From Chlorokybus atmophyticus (lineage: Eukaryota; Streptophyta; Chlorokybophyceae; Chlorokybales; Chlorokybaceae), in the NCBI GenBank assembly GCA_009103225.1, contig RHPI01003041.1, positions 130,066 through 194,065 on the forward strand: a stretch of DNA of 64,000 nucleotides, written 5' to 3'. Position 1 is the first letter of the stretch; every line of letters begins with the position of its first letter. Made by a program: the position numbers and the translations under genes. Below, piece after piece: positions 25,612-43,207 of the stretch. The notes beneath the pieces were generated by a model, which ran no database searches, was not told the origin of the DNA, and saw nothing but the letters and a program-made list of their open reading frames with translations.

Positions 25612-30764
<5,153 letters not shown>

Positions 30765-30930
30765 CCCAGCCCCTTTAGATTTTAAGGTTTTGGCCTTGTA
30801 ACCAGTTGCTATGCCTACGCCTGCTGCTATGACTGTGCGTGTGTGCAAGTGCAAGCTTGAGTAAATTTGTATGACGATTTGATCAATTTTATCAGTGTGC
30901 CCTATGTTAAACAGCAACTGTTGCATCTTC

Positions 30931-30936
30931 AATAAA
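30931..30936 (+). terminator. Poly(A) signal AATAAA of the NIDO gene
   Basis: A canonical hexamer 167 bp after the TAG at 30762-30764, in AT-rich DNA. Its position supports the choice of 30703-30764 as the final exon rather than a stop in the retroelement. Confidence 0.6.
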
Positions 30937-32331
30937 CTGAAACTTTATACCGTACTAGAAACATGACATACAAAGATGATATGTTGTACGATATTTGGTC
31001 GACAACCTTGATAGCATGTACAAATGCATATCATGTATGTAATGTCTACAAGACGTTTTTAACTATTTTAAAATTTTTTAAACCCGGAGTCGGTGAAGGT
31101 TTCAACTGTGTCATATGAATTATCATAGGTACTCACAATTTTCATGCATATCTATGTAGTCTCATTAGCATCAGCTGGAGCTGAGCTCAATACAAATCTC
31201 ATTTGACAGTGTCAACAATAAAAGGAAAGAGTAAAAACTCAAGCAAGGGCTCAAGTTGAATATGTTGTATGTTCCCTGTCTTACCGCTTGAACGAGCCTT
31301 GATGAATGGCTGCTCCGCAATTGCATGCATGCTTGGCTCTAACGGCTCCAAGATTGGCCTGCAGCTGTTGTGAGTTGTGTTATAACATGTATATGAGAAA
31401 CGTGTGAAACCCTTAATGGCGAGGGGCTGGCACGTTGTGTAAGTCATCAAGGATGTGAGACTTGCGCAACTGGCTCAACCTCTCCCTTTGCTGCTACCCC
31501 TCTCCTTACAGGTAGTGCGACCACCCCATTCCCTTACTCACTTACTGCTACGTGCCGGGGGGTAGGGCCTGATGCATTTTGCACGCAGGCTCTAACCCCC
31601 GTAGCTTGGTGTGGTTGCGTGTAATAATGTTGGTCAATTATGGCTATAGTGAATGCCATCGTCGTGTGCATGTCCTGCCTTTGTGGCCCCCTTTTTGTAC
31701 ACTATCATACGACCCTTGTCTTATTGTACTATAAAATAACAAAAAGAGCATGGCACTGCCCTTGATGGCAGTTATAGGCTATGGCAGTCATAGCCTATGA
31801 CTCATAGGTCACATCCCCTTGTGACGCGTATTGCATGCGTCACGTCACGCTGTGGCTAGGGCGGCTTTACTACTGATGTTCAGTGAGCATGATGATACAC
31901 GTCGAACCGGATCCACACCAATCTAGTTAGGCGCCTGTATTAGATTTTCATTGCAGTCTATAGGTTAAGGATCACCAACGACAGTGCTTAACGTAATTAC
32001 GGACGCGACAGTAACGTACCTACTCAACCTGTTCGGAACCACCACGTGCTGATGAAACAAACTCCACAATGAGCCGCGCTCTAGGGCTAAGCTAAGCTAA
32101 GGACGAAAAAATACCAACCACGGCGCCAGCGACATCCACGGCGACACCGCCGCCGGAGGGAGGGGGTGAAAAGCCCGGGGCGGAGGTAGGGCCAGGGCTT
32201 GGAGCGAGTCTGGGGCCAGGGGCAGGGGCAGGGGCAGGGGCGGGGGCAGGGGGAGGGCAGGAAGAAATGACGTAAATCACGAGCTCAGAGATTTCCTTTT
32301 ACTTTGGGGGGGGATTATCCCTCCCCCCTTG
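30937..32331. other. Intergenic between NIDO gene and NOS; NOS promoter region
   Basis: AT-rich DNA to about 32060, then a sharp change to GC-rich DNA (GGGGCAGGGGCAGG repeats at 32190-32260) just before the NOS start. A TGA in the NOS frame at 32167-32169 with no ATG until 32332 supports that start. No TATA box could be assigned. Confidence 0.6.
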
Positions 32332-35300
32332 ATGGCTTTGCCTGAGGGCGGCGTCACCGGCAGCTGGCTGTCCGACATCGCGGGGCACCTCCGGCGGCGG
32401 CGCCTCCGCCGCCGTCGTGTGGCGGGCATCGTCCCGGGGGAGACGGAAGGCACCGCCCCCCCCGCAGGGAAGCCACCAGAGGAGGAGGCTGGACCTGGGA
32501 TGGGGCCGCACATAATGGATGCGAATGGGTGTGAGGGGGTAAATGGGGTGGGGATGGGAGGGGAGAAGGCGCACATCAACAATACTGCGCCTGGATTAGG
32601 GGCGGATGTGCTCACGCCACAGCTGTCGGAAGCAGGGAAATGCCCGTTCCTACATGGCTCTGTGTCCTGCAGCCCTTACCCAGGTAGGACACCTCATTGA
32701 GGGTATGTGTGTGTGTTTGTGTGTGTAGGGTTTCATCGCTTGTTTCAACACGCAAAAGTACGCACGGAGGACAGTGATAGTATCATTCACATTGGGGGGC
32801 TGCTTGCAATAACTATGTGTTGTGACTAAGTGCATTGCCGGTGGCAAACCGGGCAGGGGTGGTACACATACACTGCTTCTTCATCCTGAGATTGCAGAAC
32901 CAGTGTATACACTCTTGTACATCCAGGAATATATATCATTTTGGGAGTGAATTCACACATACTTATACGGGCATACAACCGGTCCATTTTTTGAGCTGGT
33001 TTTGTTAATGTGAGTGCCTGCCCCCTCTCACACAACCACTTGTGAGTTCTTGTGTTGTTGATGAGTCGGTCGTATTGTCACAGGTTATGTTCATGGTCGC
33101 CATCCGGAGGTGTGTCCCAACGGTTGCCGGCCTGATGCCAGCGTGGGTAAGGGTGAGACGAAGAAGCAGACGCTGCTGCGGGAAGCCAAAGAGTTTCAGG
33201 TGTGTGTGATTGTGTATGTGTCCTGTCCTTGACGCGATGCACGGCTACAAATGCCGTAACTTGTTGCAGATTTTGTACCATCGAGAGCTCAAGTTGTCGG
33301 CTGAGACAGAATCTAGGCGATGGGCTGCCATTGCTCAGGTCAGTCTCGCGCGCAGGCCTGTGCGTGTATGTGTTTGTGCAGTCACAGGCGCACACGCTCC
33401 TCTATGTACTGCTGAGTGCTACACAAAGCTTACCACTGATGTTCGCACACATCAATCTGCAGGAGATAGAGACTACTGGCACATACACGCACACATTGGA
33501 AGAACTCGAGCACGGTAAGGAAACACATGTACACACGTACACATGTACACATATGCACACGTACTCCATCAACACACCCGTTGTTGGTAGTGTTGGCCTT
33601 ATTGAACTTGGAGTTTACAGGGGCGCGTGTTGCATGGAGAAATGCCCCCAAGTGCAGCAATCGCAAGTTCTGGAGCGAGCTGACGCTTCTGGACCGGCGT
33701 GACGTGACTACTGCGCAAGGCATGCACACGGCGTGTTTGGACATGTTGGAAACAGCCACACTGCACGGCGCAACTGAAGTCTACATCAGCGTCTTCCCAC
33801 CTACACACCCAATCACCGGTACACATGTTGTGCTGATGTTGTTGTTGTTGTCGTTGTTTCGCACATAGCGCCCACATTGCCAGATACCTGCAAGTACTAA
33901 TGATAGTATTTGACATGTTGCGGCGTGTACACTGCTTACACGGCGTGTCCACGTAGGTGAGGGCGGGCCGAGGATATGGAACACTCAGTTGATGCGTTAC
34001 GCGGGTTGGAGATTGGAGGACGGCTCGTTGTACGGTGATCCGGCCGAGGTAAAGTTCACGGAGCTCGTCACCAGGAAGTTCGGGTGGAAACCGGCGAGCG
34101 GGAAGCCCTCGCGCTTCGACATACTACCGCTCGTACTACAGGCCGACCCACGACAGGCACCCGTCATGCTCGATGTGCCGCCGCAGTACGTGTCGGAAGT
34201 CCCTCTAGCACACCCTCAGGTGAGAAAGGATTCACGTGTATGTATGTGTCTGAAGGTGGGTGGCGCGCGCGTGTGTGCATGCGCGCGCGTGTGTGCATGC
34301 GCGTGTGTGTGTTGTGCGCGTGCCCGTGTGTACGTAAGTCCATGCGCGTGTGCATATGTGTCACTTGATTGTGCAGCACAACACACATATCACTCTCACT
34401 CGCTGACCCAACATCACAACATGTGCAGTACCCTTGGTTTGCGGAGTTGGGTTATCGTTGGTATGGTCTGCCGGCTGTTTCCAACATGGAGCTGAGTCTC
34501 GGCGGAATAATGTACACGGCGGCTCCGTTCATCGGGTGGTACGCAGACACGGAGATCGTGCGCAACCTCAGCGATGAGAGCCGATACAACACGCTGCCGG
34601 AGATTGGAAAACTGCTCGGATACTCCATCACAGAGAACTCAAACCTCTGGCGCGATGCAGCACTCGGTAAATGTGTTGTATCATGCTTTTCCCCATGTAT
34701 AGTCAAACACATGTGTGTTTTACCACAATGCAACTTGGTTGCCAAGCCCGAGTGTGCTAACAGCACTTGTGCGTGCATCTGAGTAGACACGCACACGTGT
34801 GCATGTGCGTGCACGTGCACACATGTAAGTGTGCGTGCGCACATGCCTGTGTATGTCTGTACGTGTGTGCGTGTCACTTGCGTACTAACACTACTTGTAT
34901 GTGTGCTTGTGTTACAGTGACGCTCAATCAGGCGGTGAACTACAGTTTCCGGCAGGCCAGCACGGGCATTGTGGATCACCACACGTTGATGCAGCAGTTT
35001 TGGGAGTGGCACAACAAGGAAAAGCAGAGCCGAGGGTACAACCCCGGCAACTGGAAGTGGATCATCTCGCCCGTTGCCGCGTCCACAAGCAGATGCTACC
35101 TGGGACTCAATAAGATGACTGAGTACACACTCAAGCCAGCGTAAGCAGCCCACTCCCATGCGTGCAAGTTGTTGTTGCTGCTGCTGCTGCTGTTATTGAT
35201 TGTTGCTGTTATTGATTCTTGCATGTATGTGTGCACGCACATGCTTCAGCACATATGTACACGCAAGAAAAGCGTGCACACATACTCACATACGTAGAAA

Positions 35301-38300
35301 ACAATAACACAACAACAGCAATGCACGTGTGCGTTATGTATTGTGTACATGTGAGGGTGCACGTGCACGCGAGTGTGTGCACACATGCATGTGGGCGCGT
35401 GTGTGCATGTAAACATTAGGTGTTAACAATATATTTTCCCTGCTGTACAGTTATCTGTACACTCCAGGGTTTGCCAAGTATGCTCAGCAATGGTTTGGCG
35501 ACCGATGGGACCTCAGCGAGCTACCGCTGAGGCCGGTCACCACCAACCCGTACGTCATCAAGATGCTCGGCAGGATGCAGACCATCGCCCACTCCTTCAG
35601 CGCTAAACCCCGCATACTGATCGTGTACGCAACTGTTTCGGGCACCGCCAAAGACTACGCCTCCCGCACTGCTCAGGTACATACTTCCATGTATACGATA
35701 TGTGTACACTTGAAGCTACACATGCACGTACACATACACATATACTGACAATAAATGCCACAGGATCTCCAATGTACATTCAAGTATTGGTATTAGTAAA
35801 AACTACAATGCACACATGCACATACATATATATGTACACATACACACTTGTTAACTCAGCGTCAGTGAACATGGAAAACACAATCATAACAACGAAACAC
35901 CACACTTGTCAACACATAAGGTGTTGCTGCAATGCCATAGTGCATGACTCCTATGCATACATGACAGATGCTGAAAAGCGAGTTTCAAGTAATCCTGTTG
36001 GATGTTGAGAACTTCCAGCCAGAAGACCACCATCCCGACACGTACCACTTGCTCATCATCATCTCATCAACGTATGGGGCGGGCTCACCGCCCGCCTCAG
36101 CCTTCCGCTTCTTGAGATGGCTCACATTGCAGGTAAATCAACCAATCACCATATGTGAACATTGTATGGTGTTTCAATGCAGCGAGCGGTGCGTGTGCGT
36201 GTGTGTATGGGCATGTGCGCGTGTGTGCGCACGTGCGCATAAGCGTGTGCATAAGTGTGTGCAGGTGTGCATGCTCATACGCGTGCGTGTGACTTAACAT
36301 AATTGTTATGTGGCATGCTGTATGGTAGTTAACACTGATACATGTGTGTGTGTTTGTAGCGTGAAGCGGCCTCGCTCAAGGGTTGCTGCTTCTCGGTGTT
36401 TGGCATCGGCAGCAGCAGCTACCCTCGTTTTTGCGCTGCGGCTGACACGATCCACGCGATGATGCTCGCGTCCGGCGCAAAACCCCTCGGCAACCCGGGC
36501 AAAGGCGACGCCATCGGCGGGAGGGACATGGCTTTCAAAGACTGGCTCACGGCCACAATGCAATCCTTCAGAGACCATCTAACGGTATGTGGACTTTGCG
36601 TGCACAACAGCAGCAGCAACAACAACACTGATGACAACATGTTGCAGACTGCGGGTGGGATGGAGAAATGCGATAGAGTTATCAACTTGATACAAGACAC
36701 AGCCGTCACGACCTTCCAGCAGATATACAACTTGGTTCACCTCTCAGGCATGCATGTTTACTATCACACTGTGTCACTCGTGCTTACCCATCTACATAAG
36801 AGACACGCATGAGAACGTGTGTGTGTATCGTTATCTCTCAACCAGGTGCGATGAAGTTGGCTCACGACACGCGGTGGCTCGTCGCGCCGATCACGGAGGT
36901 CGCCGAGGTTTTGCCTCCCGAAGCGCAAACAGAGGGGCGGTCGGTGTGTTTGGTCAAGATAGACTTGTCCGACATACCAACAGCGCTTTACGCCCCTGGT
37001 GAGTATGAAACCCACAAGTGTATGTGTGGTTGTGTGTGGGCATGTTGATACTGATGTGTGGTGTTGTGATGATCAGGTGACCATATAGCTGTGCTGCCAA
37101 CCAACCATCAGCTCAGCAATGCGGAGTTGGAAACCCTGGCTGAGCATCTGGGCATTGAGGACCTCGACGGGGTGTTTGACCTCGAGGTAAAGTGTATCTG
37201 TGTGTTTGCGCGCTCGTAGGTGTGGGTGTGCGTGTGCATGGGTGGGTCATGCTGTTACAGAATTTGTTGCTGACCAACAATACTCCGTATCAGGTGCTTG
37301 ATGAGGACGGGGCGCTTGAGGCTGGTTTCAATGGGAAGAAGTTCCCTCTTCCCAACACGTTCCGTGTGATCCTGGACGAGCACGTGGCTTTAATGAGCCC
37401 TGTCGCTGCCGCGGCGCTGCCCGTCCTCGCCCAATACGCCGGCACAGACGCCGACGCCCACGAGCTCGCCGAACTCGGACGCAGCGAACACGCTGCAGAG
37501 ACGTGGCAAGCCCACAGTCAGGTACACAACATCAACAACAATTCAACGTATTATGTAGTATGTGGTACGAATTGTGCCTTGTGACAGGTTCGGTGGGCGG
37601 ATTTGTTCCAAGAGTTTCCTTCCCTTTCTGGGAGGGTCCCGTTTGAGGTGTTTCTGCAGCTGGCGCCGGCGCTGTACCCGCGATACTACTCGATAGCCAG
37701 CAGCAACTGGGGCAGGGTAAGACATCTGTCTCATGTGACTGGGGATCAGCGACCACTGTAGTGTCCAGCTGATTGATTATGCTGCGGATGGCATAATTTG
37801 TGAGCTCATGTAGATAGAATACACATGCACACATACACATACACGTACATGTACATAAGTACACACGTGCATATGCACACACGCACGCCCATGCGCGAAT
37901 GCACATGCACATGCACACACGCACGCACATGCAGCCCACATACTTAGCATAGCATTCTCAACTGCAACCCTTTCATCAGGAGCGGCCTGGCGTGCACGCG
38001 CTGGTGGGTCTCCTTTCCTACCAGCTCCCTTCGGGTCAATCCCGTCTGGGCCAGTGTTCGAGCTACCTTGTCCACGCGCGCGCGGGGTCGTACGTGCGCT
38101 TCAGGTTGACCAAAGTGACGTCGTTCCGGCAACCGATGAAGACGTCGAGTCCGATCATCATGGTCGCGGCGGGGACGGGCATCGCGCCGTTCCTCGGGTT
38201 CATACAACATCGCATACAGCTCGGAAGACAGGGGAACATGGGACCGTGCATACTTGTATTTGGCTGCCGCACGCAAGCAGACCGACTCTGTTGGTACGCA

Positions 38301-41255
38301 CTGGCTCACTGCTACTCTGCCGCAATGTTGTGCAAATGCACAGGCGTGTCCGTGCACACATATACGGACACGCATGCACACATGAGCGTGCATGCCCACC
38401 CACGCACGCACACATGCGCGCCAGAGGGCACATCAACACGAGCACTCATATGCACATGCACGCGCATGCATCAATGCGTGAGCGTGCGCTTGGGACCACA
38501 TACAGGCACACGCACACATGCACGCGCACGCGCATGCGCCTGCACACATGTGCTTACAGAACAGCAGGTGCATTCGCACAATTGCGTCGTTGGGTTTGTC
38601 ATGCCTTTGTCTGCGCTAACAGGGAGGAAGTGGAAAGGGGGCAAGCATGTGGTGCACTCAGCGAGGTCATCCTCGCATACTCAAGAGAACCCGGCAGAAG
38701 GAAACACTACGTGCAGGACGTGATTATGGCGGTGAGTCACTTTACAGATACACTCACGTCTACATACCAACACATGGCTCACATAAGCTCACACAACCAC
38801 TCGCCAACAAAACAGGAAAAGAAGAAGCTAACAGCCCTGCTGAAAGCACCTGACGCACACATATACGTGTGCGGAGACAGCCACATGGCCAGCGCCGTAT
38901 CCTCTGCCTTCACATCCATCATCGGTACACACACAACACAACACCCTCAAACCTGCACCCACTCCAATGTGGCAATGTTGTCTCATGTACGTGCGGATGT
39001 GTGTCAACAACTCAGGTACTGAGGCGATGACGTCGATGACGGTGGAGTGCCGGTTCCACGAGGACGTGTTTGGCGTGGTGCTCAAGTCGGCGGACAGGTT
39101 GTCTGTGGCGCGACACATCGCGGCCGACCGCAACGGACACAGGCCCATACTTAAAGCCGCGCTCGCCAACGACCTCGCAGAGGTGAGGGTTGGGTTGGGT
39201 GCATTGCTGCAACAGTGCAATGGTTGGTTTACTTTGTTGTGTGGTAAAGTTGCAGGTAGAGTGGTAGGGCATGCATTGCAGTAAGTTGCATGGACACAAC
39301 ATGCTTGGGTGACTTACATGACAGCAGCACTTGTTGCGTACAGTGTGGTGTTGGTGCACATAGAGATCTGTACACACGTGTGCGTGCTCCTTGCTTGTGT
39401 GTTTGCATATATGTATATGCGGGCACACGCACACGTACATGCGCGCACACGTGCACACGCGCGTATGCACTCGTGCTGCTGATGCATATCTGCCTGGACC
39501 CAACCCATTTGCTCGGCAGGTTTCTCGGTTGTTGGTTGAGGGCGCGGACATCACTGCGGCCGACAGCGACGCCAACTCTCTGCTTCACATCGCTGCGGAG
39601 ATCGGCTCATCAGAGTTGACAAGACTTCTTCTCCAGTACAACGCGCCTCTCAAGTCGGTCAACAACTGGAACCTCACGCCCGCCGCGCTCGCCCAAGTGC
39701 GAGGACAGCCAGACATACGCGACGCCATCATCGAAGCGGGAGGAACACTCGCGAGCGGCATGCATCGATGTTTTTACCCACTGCACTCTGCCGCCGTTGA
39801 GGGCACAGCTGAAGGTGTGGGTGTGCGCGCGTGTTGTTGTGTGGGTGTGCGTGTGCGCGTGTTTGTGTGTACGTGCGTGTGCGTACTGAATATGTGCGCG
39901 CGTATGCATGTGTGCAGGTTGTTGTGCACATGTGCGTGTGTACTGCTGTGTACTGCAAGATGCAAACATTGGGCACTTGCTGAGTGTGTGGCGTTGTGTT
40001 GGGCAGACATCAAGCGGTTACTGGCCCAGAACGCGGACCCGTGGACGGCCGACTACTACGGTTGCACGCCGCTGCGTATGGCCGCGATGACGGGCAACCT
40101 GGACACGCTGTGGACTTTGCTTCAGGCTCCTGATGCTGCGGGCATCGTCAACGCGGTGGACAGGTACGGCCACACGGCGCTGGCGGCCGCGCTGGCGTTC
40201 CAGCAGTACTCCGCCGCCAACATGCTCAAGCCCGTCGGGGCACGCATCACTGCCTCGAGCACCAACTTCACGGCGTGGCCGAGCCTCAGCCACTGGAGCC
40301 CGAGCAACAGCCGAACACTGTCACCAGCACAGATCACCCGAGCGCAGGCCTTGTAAGTGCACATGCACACATGCACACACATGTGCGCTCGCACACGCAC
40401 CCACGCACATGCACAGACACACGTGTGCACGATCATATGCGCACGCACACACACCCGTGCACATGCAAGCGCACACTCGCATGCACGCACACCTCTTTGC
40501 ATATCCACCTGCGTGTATGTGTATATGTGTATATGCTGTGAGGCGCAAAGGTCTAATCTCGTGGGTGCTTGGCAGGTGGGGGGCCATTGCTAGCAACAGC
40601 TTCCCCGAAGAGACCACGGCCGCGCTCACGAGCGCCGGCGTGATGCTCTTCAACAACCTGTTTGAGATGTCGCCGCACGTGTTGGATCTGTTTCCTTTCA
40701 AGGATGACACCGGAAAGCCATTCCAACAGGTGCCCACACACTCACCCTCTTTCTCGTACATCATAATGCATGTGTACCCAACAAACCAACATGTCGTCAT
40801 CATGCAGGTGTTGGAGGCTCACGCGCTTCAAGTGATGACCACGTTGGGTCGCGTGGTGGAGGGTCTGAACGACATCGAGACGCTGGTGCCGTTCCTGCGG
40901 GACCTCACCGCGCGCCACGTCCCGTACGGCGTGGAGCTCGTGCACTACGACATCCTCAGCGCCACGCTGCTGCGGACCTTTGAACAAACGCTCGGCAACC
41001 TCTTTACGCCGGTACGCATGCGTGGGTTGGATGTTGGATCTTTTCACACCCTCCTCATCTCTTCATGTTTGCATGCGCGTGTGCCTGTGCGCGCGTGCGT
41101 GTGCGTGCGTGCGCATTATACCATGTTACATTTACATTGCACAACTGGTGGCATTGTCTGAGATTTTTTGTTGTTATGTGCAGGAGGACAGGGACGTATG
41201 GCAGGCGATGTTCGACATCATAGGCAGCGTTGCGAGGGAAGCGTACCCGCACTGA
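32332..41255 (+). CDS. NOS: Nitric oxide synthase fused to ankyrin repeats and a C-terminal globin, 25 exons, complete
   Basis: Exons: 32332-32683, 33084-33199, 33270-33338, 33463-33514, 33621-33818, 33957-34219, 34429-34666, 34918-35140, 35451-35676, 35968-36132, 36360-36584, 36648-36747, 36846-36998, 37077-37186, 37294-37521, 37588-37716, 37980-38293, 38623-38731, 38816-38924, 39016-39182, 39520-39814, 40007-40352, 40543-40729, 40808-41011, 41184-41255; all phases close to 1549 residues. Order: low-complexity N-terminus (1-100); NOS oxygenase (118-520) with heme-thiolate Cys208 in WRNAPKC and substrate Glu392 in GWYADTE; FMN (555-740), FAD (790-1000) and NADPH (1000-1151) modules; ankyrin repeats (1165-1360); globin (1396-1549). 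It would convert L-arginine to citrulline and NO using NADPH. Intron 12 is GC-AG. The first ATG after an in-frame stop was chosen as start. Confidence 0.96.
33084..35140 (+). other. NOS oxygenase (heme/arginine/pterin) domain, exons 2-8
   Basis: Residues about 118-504. Visible landmarks: [21 protein letters not shown] with the heme-ligand Cys208, [50 protein letters not shown] with Glu392 for the guanidinium group, STGIVDHH and NWKWIISP near the pterin and dimer interface. The zinc-site cysteines are spaced C-x3-C (Cys128, Cys132) rather than the animal C-x4-C, so interface zinc binding is uncertain. An extra CP motif (KCPFLHG, Cys104) sits in the N-terminal extension. Confidence 0.95.
35451..39130 (+). 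other. NOS reductase: FMN, FAD and NADPH modules, exons 9-20
   Basis: The linker [13 protein letters not shown] (540-553) lies where animal NOS binds calmodulin; it is amphipathic but short of typical basic residues. FMN binding: [15 protein letters not shown] (559-573), [22 protein letters not shown]. No long autoinhibitory insert is seen between [13 protein letters not shown] and CCFSVFG, as in inducible [15 protein letters not shown] (937-945) and the GQCSSYL block. [15 protein letters not shown] (1014-1023), [33 protein letters not shown], and the NOS-specific FHEDVFGV (1140-1147). Confidence 0.94.
39131..40340 (+). other. Ankyrin-repeat region of NOS, exons 20-22
   Basis: Residues about 1165-1360 directly follow the NADPH module. 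Repeat-like units: [100 protein letters not shown] and [20 protein letters not shown], i.e. about six units with the TPLHxAA-type signature. The globin follows after a Ser/Thr/Trp-rich linker (1361-1395). Such repeats normally mediate protein contacts, here perhaps dimer packing or anchoring. Confidence 0.9.
40543..41255 (+). other. C-terminal globin domain of NOS, exons 23-25
   Basis: Residues 1396-1549, about 154 long as in a single globin fold. WGAIASN begins helix [13 protein letters not shown]-like helix C is followed by DLFPFKDD with the CD-corner Phe; EAHALQVM gives distal His1463 (E7); [11 protein letters not shown] gives proximal His1495 (F8); [19 protein letters not shown] is helix [14 protein letters not shown] is helix H. 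The pattern is closest to flavohemoglobin/neuroglobin-like globins (RH-x-x-YGV...HY). The exon ends at TGA 41253-41255. Confidence 0.92.
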
Positions 41256-43207
41256 TATTTGTTGGGGTGGGGTGAGCAGTATTTATTTGGGATGGGTGGG
41301 TAAGGGTATCTTGTAGTTTTTTTATTTGATGGGAAGAAAGCGCCTGATGACGGGCGCTCTTCTTCTTTACTAGCAGTATAGCGCCCGGTAGCGGTAGCGG
41401 TAGTGTGCGTACTGCCTTGATTGTGCGCGGCTTTGTTTCAGCTGGGCTGCACATTGCGCCGCAGCTTAGGTTAGGGACAACACATTGTGAATAACTACGG
41501 TATGCATGTGTGCGCGAGGGTCTCTCAACACAATGACATAGGTGCAAGTGGCGAACCAACATCATTGCGTAGTTGAAACAAATGTAAGTAGGGATGTGAA
41601 GTTGTGGTTGGTACGAGCATTAGAGGTTTGTTGGTATGATGTATAATTGGTGTGCAAAATGTTAGGTCAATCGAGTAGGGTGGTACGAGAGAAACGTCTT
41701 ATGATGATTTAACTTAATCGCTCAATAAGGTTGTTAAGCGACTTAGTTGATGCATATGCAGCCACTCAAACCTCAAACAATGCGTTGTACACAAAGTGGC
41801 GAGGTAAATGCACTTTCTTGGAAATGGGTTATTGCTAATTGTAATGCATAAAGCCATGACTTAGTTTCACGGGTTGATGAGTCATATAATCAGCAATCCT
41901 TCAGATTCTCAATTGTTGAAACCATTTTAACATACATAAAACTCATACGCTATATAATTGCAACTTTTGTTAACGAGAGTGTATTTGCAGACAAAACATT
42001 GATGTGCTATGAGTTAAATACAGCGTATTAAGATGTTTTTATTCCATTGGTAATGAATTATTGCAAATGCAATCAATAAGCATGGCGCATGGGTTGTGAC
42101 AAAACCTAATCAATCATCAATGTATAACACATGCGCAAAATGTTTGTGTATGTCCCTATGAAACTTGTCAATTTCAACATGTATATTATAGCATACCGAC
42201 AGAAATAATTTCAAGACAACAAATGTAAGACACAATCCTTGAATAGGTGCCCGAAATCTAGTGTGAATTTATGACTAATAATGTATACATAAACTGATAC
42301 GTGACTCACCTGCTTGCTGCAGCCTTTATCAATGTAGGCTACATGATGATGATAAGCCGAGAATGAAAGATATGTACACTTTATAATATGATATTACAAG
42401 CAACAACTTGTGTGTACATTATGAAATATATATAATGTATACTACTCAAACGTTTACGATAATGCATATGTACGTATGCGTCAATGAAAACTTTTGTCGT
42501 GCTTAACTTGTCCCATTTACTCAAATCAAAGCCATGTCTCAATAAAGCCCCGTGTTAAAAACCGCGTGCGGCTTGAGATTTAAGAGAGGGGGGCTTTTTC
42601 AGAGCACATACGTTATAGAGGTTATAAATAATATAACAATAACATCAGTAATCAAGGAAGTTAGACAAGCTTGTAACGTGAAACACGAATGTAGTCATAC
42701 AACATGAACGTCACCAATTTGTCTATTGTCGAACACTAGACCTCGTTGAACACCCTTGTCACAGGCCCTTGTGTCCCAAGGCCGTACCGCCGACCACCGA
42801 CAACCGACGTCGGCCCTCTTAGGTCGATAACCACCTGATTTTGTTTTTGTTATATTTTCCCGTTCTTTCCTTGGCCTTTATTTCCCCAGATCCAAGCACA
42901 CTGCTTTGCTCCAAGCGCTTGGGTGGGCGGGCGGGCTTGCAAACAATCAGGCCAGCGGCGTCAGGGCGCAAGTCAGTCGTGGATGGACTCTTGATTGGAG
43001 CTGTGTGGTACACACACGCACACACATACTATTCTGTATACACAACCATCTGCCTACACACACTCTCCAATATTCTGCTTCCAGACATACAAAGAGCCAG
43101 AGTTGGCCAATTCGTCAAATGGTTTCGAGATAATCTCATTAGTCAAATTTAGCAACAGCAGCAGAAGAGTAGTGCTAAGGTAGAGTTAGCAGCAAGCAAG
43201 CTCAGAT
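41256..43207. other. AT-rich intergenic region between NOS and CFAP57
   Basis: About 1.95 kb, markedly AT-richer than the genes, especially 41560-42700, and free of the TG/CA/CG tracts that fill the introns. A short GCGGTAGCGGTAG repeat lies at 41383-41404 and an AATAAA at 42541-42546. No coding segment, tRNA or repeat family was recognised. The CFAP57 promoter should lie at its right end. Confidence 0.6.

Noticed and set aside
35451-39130. Reductase part as a separate cytochrome P450 reductase or sulfite reductase gene
   Set aside because: Exons 8 and 9 join in phase to the oxygenase domain and the C-terminal FHEDVFG is specific to NOS.
42841-43183. Upstream coding exon of CFAP57
   Set aside because: No family similarity; the ATG at 43208 with an acidic N-terminus suffices and no donor of matching phase is evident.
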